A DNA stretch of 64,000 nt from Ottelia alismoides (Eukaryota > Streptophyta > Magnoliopsida > Alismatales > Hydrocharitaceae), in contig JAZKJV010000682.1 in NCBI GenBank assembly GCA_037367405.1, forward strand, positions 434,001 to 498,000, written 5' to 3'. Within the stretch, counting starts at the first letter, position 1, and every line of letters begins with the position of its first letter. The position numbers and the translations under genes were made by a program. Shown here piece by piece: positions 57,950-64,000 of the stretch. Under the pieces are notes generated by a model, which was given only the letters and a program-made list of their open reading frames with translations, searched no databases and had not been told where the DNA came from.

Positions 57950-59700
57950 AATATTGAAAAAATAAAGTTAAGAGAATTTGGAAGAAGAATCATAGAGATC
58001 TCGTTGTTATGAATGCAAAGCTGATGGAGGATGCTCACATTGATATGAAATAATTCGAAAATTTGGTCAAAGAATGGGAGATACCTGAAATCAAGGTATT
58101 CTGTAATCTTATTTCTAAATCATGTGAACTATTGAGAATAAAATACTATTAATGGTAACTTTTTAACTTAGGCTAAGTCATTAACTAATAAGAAGAATCG
58201 TGGTGTCAAGACTCTAAACCACGACTGTGGAAAGAACTTGTTGACTGAAATACGCGATAAATTTGTAAGTTGTTGTATAGAGTATTATAGATTAAATTTT
58301 TGTATTTATTAATATAAGATTCATTTTTAAGGAAGAAGAGAATAACAAGGAATTCTCAGATGTAGACATGATGAAAATCATGTATCTAGATACTGAAGTG
58401 GCAATGAGTAATATTAGTTGCAAGTGTTTCATATTGTACATGCTCCAACTCAAAAATTCTTTCTAGATTTTGTTAGAGGGCAATGGAAGCTACGATTCAG
58501 GAGATACGATCATAACAACTAGATTATGCCTTAAATGAAGTTGAGGCAGGCGCTTATGCAAGGATCGCAAAACCTCTAAAAGAAGATTATGTTCGACTTC
58601 GTAGCATCGGACATGACAAATCACATAAGTCTTTCGGATATGAAAAATCATAAGAACTCCTTCGAAGAAACACAAATAATCAGATACTTATATGCTTAGT
58701 GAAAATAATTTATAATCTTTACCCCAGGTAATTTACCTATTACCCAAGTGAATGTGACAGTGGTAATTTAGGTGAAGGAAAATTGAGAGGTGTGGGACAA
58801 AGTGGACTGCAATAGTTGTAAACTGGCAAGTTGCAAAAAAAAGATACACATCATCAGCTCCCTCGGTGTTTATGCATTCATTGCTCATTATAAAAATTTT
58901 TAAGCAATCTGATGAATTCTTATGATTCAAGTGCAAGTTCCATTAACAATGCAGTCGAATGCTCGCATTTGAATCGTTTACTTTGAACGGTATGAACTAC
59001 GGTAAATTTACATTATATATATTACTTTTCATAAATTAATGTGCAAGCTCTCAAAGCATTTGAAGAGGATGTTATCTTTAATGGTAGACCGGCTCCATTC
59101 TCAATTGCTTAAGCTGACCATACCAGTCTTTCCTCATCCAAACTACAAGCAAAGTAATCATGATATTATCTATGCTTAAATGCTTATATAGGTATATGGT
59201 TATTTTTGTGATAATATATTGCTTTTCTTGGAGAATAGAAATAAAATAGAAGGAGATGTCGCTTCTATGAAAGAGTTGATTGAAAGGTTTAGTGAGTGGA
59301 TCGAACAAAGAGATGGTGTAATACATCAACAAGCCACGTTGTTGTAACAACTCGTTCACTATGTTGGATTCATTTCCATATCATCGCTCGTATAGACAAG
59401 TAAAAATATTTTCAGCAAAGTTTATGTACATCTACTTTTTAATGCTTCATTTATTTTTCATATAGAATGTTCATGATCCTTCAGGAGTAAGTGGAAGTAT
59501 GGGACAAATGATGAGAACCATGCCGGTGGTAATAATGACCACACTGAAAGTGATACTATTCAAAGTCGCGGAGTTAGAGATGCAAATGATATTGCAACTA
59601 GTTCTGGATTTCCACCACCCTTTGTAGGCGGAAATCAAGGTTCATATCGTATGGATATTCATAAACGTATACATTTCCTCCCTTTTCTTTTCCACCACAA
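57950..59700 (+). pseudogene. plant transposase (Ptta/En/Spm type) remnant
   Basis: Short pieces in shifting frames fit this family: a NLVKEWEIPEIK segment, SLTNKKNRGVKTLNHDCGKN (58176-58236), an EENNKEFSDVDMMKIMY stretch, and a C-terminal coiled-coil-like EELIERFSEWIEQRDGVIHQ (59269-59330). There are several stops and possible introns. This protein usually accompanies TNP2 in CACTA elements. Assignment rests on pattern, not on a strong motif. Confidence 0.45.
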
Positions 59701-61199
59701 GTAAGATTTTGTATCTCGTATATTTCCTGTAAATATTTTTATTATGTAAAAAAATGATAGATGTAATTTCCATATCAACATCATGAGAACATGATTAACA
59801 TCTCCTAGTCATCCACATGTAATTTACTTACTAACTCCCATCATTTGGTTTAACTTATTAGTTTTCATCATTTTCAAATATACGAATATCTTATGGTTGA
59901 AATTTCTCTTATAGTTCATGTCAATCTTATTTTCATGAATTGTAACTATGACGAACAAAATAAAATCAGATCATAACTTAATGTAAAAATTAAATATTAG
60001 TTTTATGGAATAATTATTTCACGTCATATAGAACGTGTCTTATCTTTCACTAATATTAATAAAACAGTGTTAAGTTGCTTCCATTGCAATACAAATGCTT
60101 ATAATTGCTTTTAGTTGCTACATTTCAAAACTTTATTGAATGCTAAGGAGGGAAATATGTTTTATATTTTTACGTTCTAATTATTTATTTTTCTCATATA
60201 TAGGATCGTCAATCTAATAATGATCCAACTAGGAGATTGCAAACATCAAATCCGACACGACCTTCTTCACACTATTTGATATTAGAGTTTTCAAACTAAA
60301 TTACATCTTCGTTTTTTTTATTTGAACATTTTTTTAATTTTACACTTTTTCCATTTTATATTATTGTAGAGTCGGAATAAGATTTGATACGCAATTGTGA
60401 AGGTAATGGATAAAAGAACAAAAGCTAAATGTATCTTTCTTGAGTTTGATATCATCAAACATGAAATTTTGCTTTTGCCTTTTATTCATTATTATTAACC
60501 TTTTTTAATAACATGCCACTTTTTTGCATTGGTAATGTTGACAAGATTTTGAGTTCTTGTTGAAGATGATTATAACTTTTGTTGATTATAACAATAGGCA
60601 TATAATATTCAAGAAAGATGTAATGACATGTATATTATAGTTTTTTTCGTCTGTACGGTTATCGTTCCTCACATGCTCCCTTCCCCTCATGAATGGAGAG
60701 ACGTTCAGGCTGTCCTTATTTTCCTTGTATTAGTATTTTCCAACTTTGCTTGGGTAGTCTTTTTTTAGTTCAAGATGTATTAATGTTTTTAGATCCGTGA
60801 ACTGTGATGAAAAAGTTCACAATTTTTAGTTATTTTTGGTGTGCAAATCAATCATTGTAGGCTGATTTTCTCTTGTTTCTGTTGTGAGATGGTGGTAAAG
60901 GTGGTTTGTTATATGATAATCCAAGTGATGGATCGTTATTTTTCCTTCTTTTTGTTATATAATTTCCCTCGAATGTGATTTTTCCCAAGCAATATCAAGG
61001 GGTTTTTTTATGTCTTATATTTTTCCTTCACTATTGCAATGCTTGTTTAGAAAAAATGATGTGATTATACAATCCATATGAGACATCTCGTTCAGGTTAT
61101 GCTTGTGGGAATGATATTACTTTATATGTGAATCTTGAATCAAAACAAAAGATAAAAGGAACTTGTTGGTAAATATGCTTCCTTTTGTAATGAATTTTT
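59701..61199. other. AT-rich DNA, nothing recognised
   Basis: No gene. It may be the 3' portion of a CACTA element that ends near 61385. Confidence 0.4.
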
Positions 61200-61385
61200 A
61201 GTGGCGGACTTTCTGCCGCATATAACCCATAGTTATGGATTAGTTGTCACTAAAGTCTCTAGCAACGTCACTTTTGGTGTCCTCCTTTCGGTGACAGAAT
61301 TTTTATCGCCGTACATAATTCTGTAGCCAAAGCTCACAATTCCCTCATGATAGGTCCGTCAGGTAAAACCTATTTTGTTGTACTG
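61200..61385. mobile_element. probable right end of a CACTA element
   Basis: TAGTGGCGGACTTTCTGCCG, GTCACTAAAGTCTCTAGCAACG and CACTTTTGGTG are subterminal-style repeats. The region ends in CCTATTTTGTTGTACTG, the inverted CACTACAACAAAATAGG terminus with one changed base. The matching left end was not found. Confidence 0.5.
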
Positions 61386-62019
61386 CCTCTAACATATAAA
61401 AAGTCTCGTCAAGCGAAAAGGACATAACTCTTGTGAAGCATCCATAGACAAACCAATCCTTTTTGTCATGTTGAGGTACTTCAAGGGTTCCGAGTCTGAA
61501 GCCAAAGATCCCAGCCTACGTTGCGCATGAGCCCGATCGTCGTTTCCAAAAAGTTCTTCTTATAATCAACTAAAGAGGAGTCATGATTCAGTTCAAAGTC
61601 AGTATAGCGAGCGCGACCGCGACCGCGAAAGTCATGGCACAATGGCCACACCCATGTTTTGGATCTCATAGAAGCATCCGTTATAACAGATGTGTTCAAT
61701 CCGTCTTACGATAGACCCTTTATCTATTCCTAGTAGACCCTTTATCTGTTCCGAAATATTTTTTTCCCTAACGGGTAGGAAAATAATCTTCTCAGGATAG
61801 ACCTGTTTTTAAAGAATACAACAAATCTTCAATTTTCTCCTCTGTTCTAAAAATAATAATAATAATTTATACGATTGTAAGCATAACAAAAATACAAAAA
61901 ATTAATAATTACAAGGATATATGCAAATCATAATCGACAACATCAACAAGAACGAGCTCCACTCCTTCGTACAATAGCTCACATGAAGCATTTCACGCTC
62001 TTCGCGCCCCTCCTAAATC
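61386..62019. other. intergenic DNA, nothing recognised
   Basis: A short direct repeat, TAGACCCTTTATCTRTTCC, occurs at 61711-61758. No gene. Confidence 0.4.
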
Positions 62020-62201
62020 AGAGCACGGATCCTCTGCAACTGTAGAAGCCAGCAGTAAAGAAGAGTGTTCAATCAAGATCGAGTGGCTTGGACTAAGAAA
62101 ATTTAGATTTCATGTGACTCACTCGATCTTGATCAAGCAGCTCGGGAAGTACTCCACTTTACGGCCCGCCTCTGTAGTGCTGCAGAGGACCCATGCTCCC
62201 T
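62020..62201. mobile_element. fold-back MITE
   Basis: The two halves are inverted: AGAGCACGGATCCTCTGCA pairs with TGCAGAGGACCCATGCTCCC, and AATCAAGATCGAGTGGCTT pairs with GACTCACTCGATCTTGATCA. The TSD is not certain. Confidence 0.65.
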
Positions 62202-62349
62202 AAAACAATCTTACATCCCCTCTCACAACATCCATGGAATCCAACCCCCTCCTCTTGTCTCCGTTGCCCATCTCCTCCTTTGATTCCAAATCGCACCTCT
62301 CTTCCAATAATTGTGCATCTTCAAATCCAATCGAACATTTCTGAAATCT

Positions 62350-62702
62350 TCTATCGCGCCTCTTCTGCATGTGTTGATTTGACTAGAATTTTTCCATTGG
62401 TGAGTTCGATAAGGAGTGATTTTATTGCGGGATACGCTGCACAGAAAGCTGCCTCGGCTAAAGTTGATAAGCATGAGAAGGCTTTTATTGACAATCAACA
62501 TGTATTCACTCCTTTTGATTTTAACACCTTTGGATTCTTGGCAACTAAAGCAGTATAGCTCCTCAAAAGGATCTAAAAAATTATGCATAGTAATGTTATG
62601 TTTTCCAAATCTATAGATGTTGTATTTCGAAGAATTGGATTTGCCATCCAAAAGGTATTGACGGCGCAGCTTGTTGCCCATCTCCCATCAATCTCTATGT
62701 AA
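62350..62702 (+). pseudogene. second fragment of the unclassified retroelement-type domain
   Basis: The plus strand reads SSACVDLTRIFPLVSS, then AAQKAASAKVDKHEKAFIDN, FTPFDFNTFGFLATKAV, stop, HSNVMFSKSIDVVFRRIGFA and QLVAHLPSISM. It aligns residue by residue with the C-terminal half of the copy at 47395-48045. Two stops interrupt it. The N-terminal half is absent. Confidence 0.72.
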
Positions 62703-63410
62703 TTTTTCAAAATGAATTGATTAACAATCGTCCCATTAGCTAGTACACACGACCAACGCACTATGGGTTGGGATGCAGACAAGAGAAGGTTGTCAGTCGC
62801 AGCTCAGCTCAATAGCCCCTGCAGCATCCACGAGGTCCTCCATCGTGTGTGCTCCAACGACAAACCTGAGAGAGTCGACAATAGGTGCAGCGAAGAGAAC
62901 CAGAAGTGGCTCGTCCTAAATGGTGTTGAAAGGAAAGGACGAGAAGGCGAGGCATGATATGAAGGGCCTGCTCTCCAAGATGCTCCGAAAGGACCCCTAC
63001 CGGACCGGCGATTTCCTCGGTCGCTTTAGACCTCTATGTTGACAAAGCAGCCGCAGTATAAATGAGGCGAATGTCTAGTTGTGAATGGATAGATCAAATA
63101 CCCAATTGCCAAGTAAGAATCTAGTAATTGTATCAAAATAATCTATTGTCTGTAGGATAATAACAAATTTGGGTCTTGGAACTAGTAACTGTATCAAAAT
63201 AATCTTGCCAGGCATTTGCAAAATTCTTTCACCCCTGACCAACTCAGTCCTGCTCGTCCGGTAAATAATAGCTCGATAAACGATTAAAAGGATAGGAATG
63301 CTAATTGATATCACACCGACTGTGTAAAGTTGATTTTTTTTTTGTTGTCTTTTTGTATTCATTCCCTGACTTTCTGAGAGAGTGGAAAGATGCCTGCTCT
63401 CTGGAGGTCG
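62703..63410. other. intergenic DNA with a GC-richer patch
   Basis: The 62760-63040 patch is open on the plus strand in two frames (including MLRKDPYRTGDFLGRF), but I do not recognise it. AACTAGTAACTGTATCAAAATAATCT repeats TCTAGTAATTGTATCAAAATAATCT 59 bp earlier (63119-63205). Confidence 0.4.
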
Positions 63411-63610
63411 CTCTCAAGAGACTAAGAGACATATCTATTAGACTATCTATGACAGGCCCTTCTGCGAGGGCCAATTAAGGCAAGCCTCCTTCGTGAACCT
63501 TCACTTAGACCTCTCAAGAGACTAAGAGACATATCTATTAGACTATCTATGACAGGCCCTTCTGCGAGGGCCAATTAAGGCAAGCCTCTTTCGTGAACCT
63601 TCACTTAGAC
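63411..63610. repeat. 100-bp tandem duplication
   Basis: Two head-to-tail copies, 63411-63510 and 63511-63610, begin CTCTCAAGAGACTAAGAGAC. They differ by one base in the body (AAGCCTCYTTCG) and at the last bases. The near-identity implies a recent duplication. Confidence 0.92.
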
Positions 63611-64000
63611 ATCACTCGAGGATTCGCTCTAGATATCTATTTTCATTACGGGAGGTTGACTATCTTTCGAAGTTAAATTTTTTATTTGAACATAGTTCAA
63701 AAATATTATAACAAACATTGTAAAGCACGTACAACTATTTCCAACTCAAGAACGTGGAGATAGAACAAGAGGTAGACAGGTTACCAAAGGCAACCAAATG
63801 ATCGTCGTGGAATGGGGGCACCATTGACTAGATGACGTTTTTTTTACAAGTGGAGGTTGAAGGCGTTACAACGTTTACGGTTAAAATTACTAGTAATATA
63901 CCACGGCCTTAAAGTTAGATAATTTAATATTTTTTTGGAAGTACATATTTGGTGAAAACAAGAAAATAGCAAATATAGAACTCCAAATGATTCTCATGCG
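63611..64000. other. intergenic DNA to the window edge
   Basis: Nothing recognised. Confidence 0.4.

Noticed and set aside
1..64000. CRISPR arrays, rRNA, tRNA or prokaryotic operons
   Set aside because: Repeats present are transposon ends, minisatellites or LTRs; I saw no tRNA-like or rRNA sequence, and the gene structure is spliced eukaryotic.

Overview
The window is nuclear DNA from a flowering plant, most likely a monocot. Evidence: two intron-bearing plant genes with GC-rich exons in AT-rich surroundings, and many plant transposon families with readable target-site duplications (TSDs). I cannot name the species. There is no bacterial-type operon, CRISPR array, rRNA or tRNA gene that I can see.

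Host genes: (1) a clade-A-type protein phosphatase 2C on the minus strand (1230-3368, three exons, 368 aa), the family that acts in abscisic-acid signalling; (2) a DUF604/fringe-like glycosyltransferase on the plus strand (50986-56513, three exons, 508 aa); (3) a leucine-rich-repeat receptor-like-protein pseudogene (9690-11283), split by a hAT element and followed 18 bp later by a Ty3 retrotransposon. The rest is mobile-element sequence or AT-rich DNA in which I recognise nothing.

Layout. 0-9 kb: CACTA MITE, PP2C gene, PIF/Harbinger-like and Mutator MITEs, tandem TRIM. 9-19 kb: LRR pseudogene with nested hAT and Tourist-like elements, then a complete 7.9-kb Ty3 chromovirus (11302-19191) with near-identical LTRs but broken genes. 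20-33 kb: two MULEs with perfect 9-bp TSDs (20138-21492, carrying a U-box-protein ARM-repeat fragment; 31414-32835, carrying a poly-G minisatellite), one probable MULE (29900-31222), a TRIM family and palindromic MITEs. 34-38 kb: decayed CACTA TNP2 transposase (minus). 40-44.6 kb: Ty1/copia element (minus) with no recognisable gag. 46-50 kb: solo LTR in a minisatellite, fragment of an unclassified retroelement-type domain, more palindromic MITEs. 50-56.5 kb: glycosyltransferase gene with MITE-filled introns. 57-64 kb: Mutator MITE, TRIM fragment, second CACTA-like remnant, a second copy of the unclassified domain, and a 100-bp tandem duplication.

I found no multi-gene system that looks new. 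The most unusual observations are three scattered fragments of one unclassified domain (one inside the PP2C intron beside the splice acceptor), the very young poly-G MULE, the gag-less copia element, and the Ty3 element whose LTRs look new while its genes are dead.
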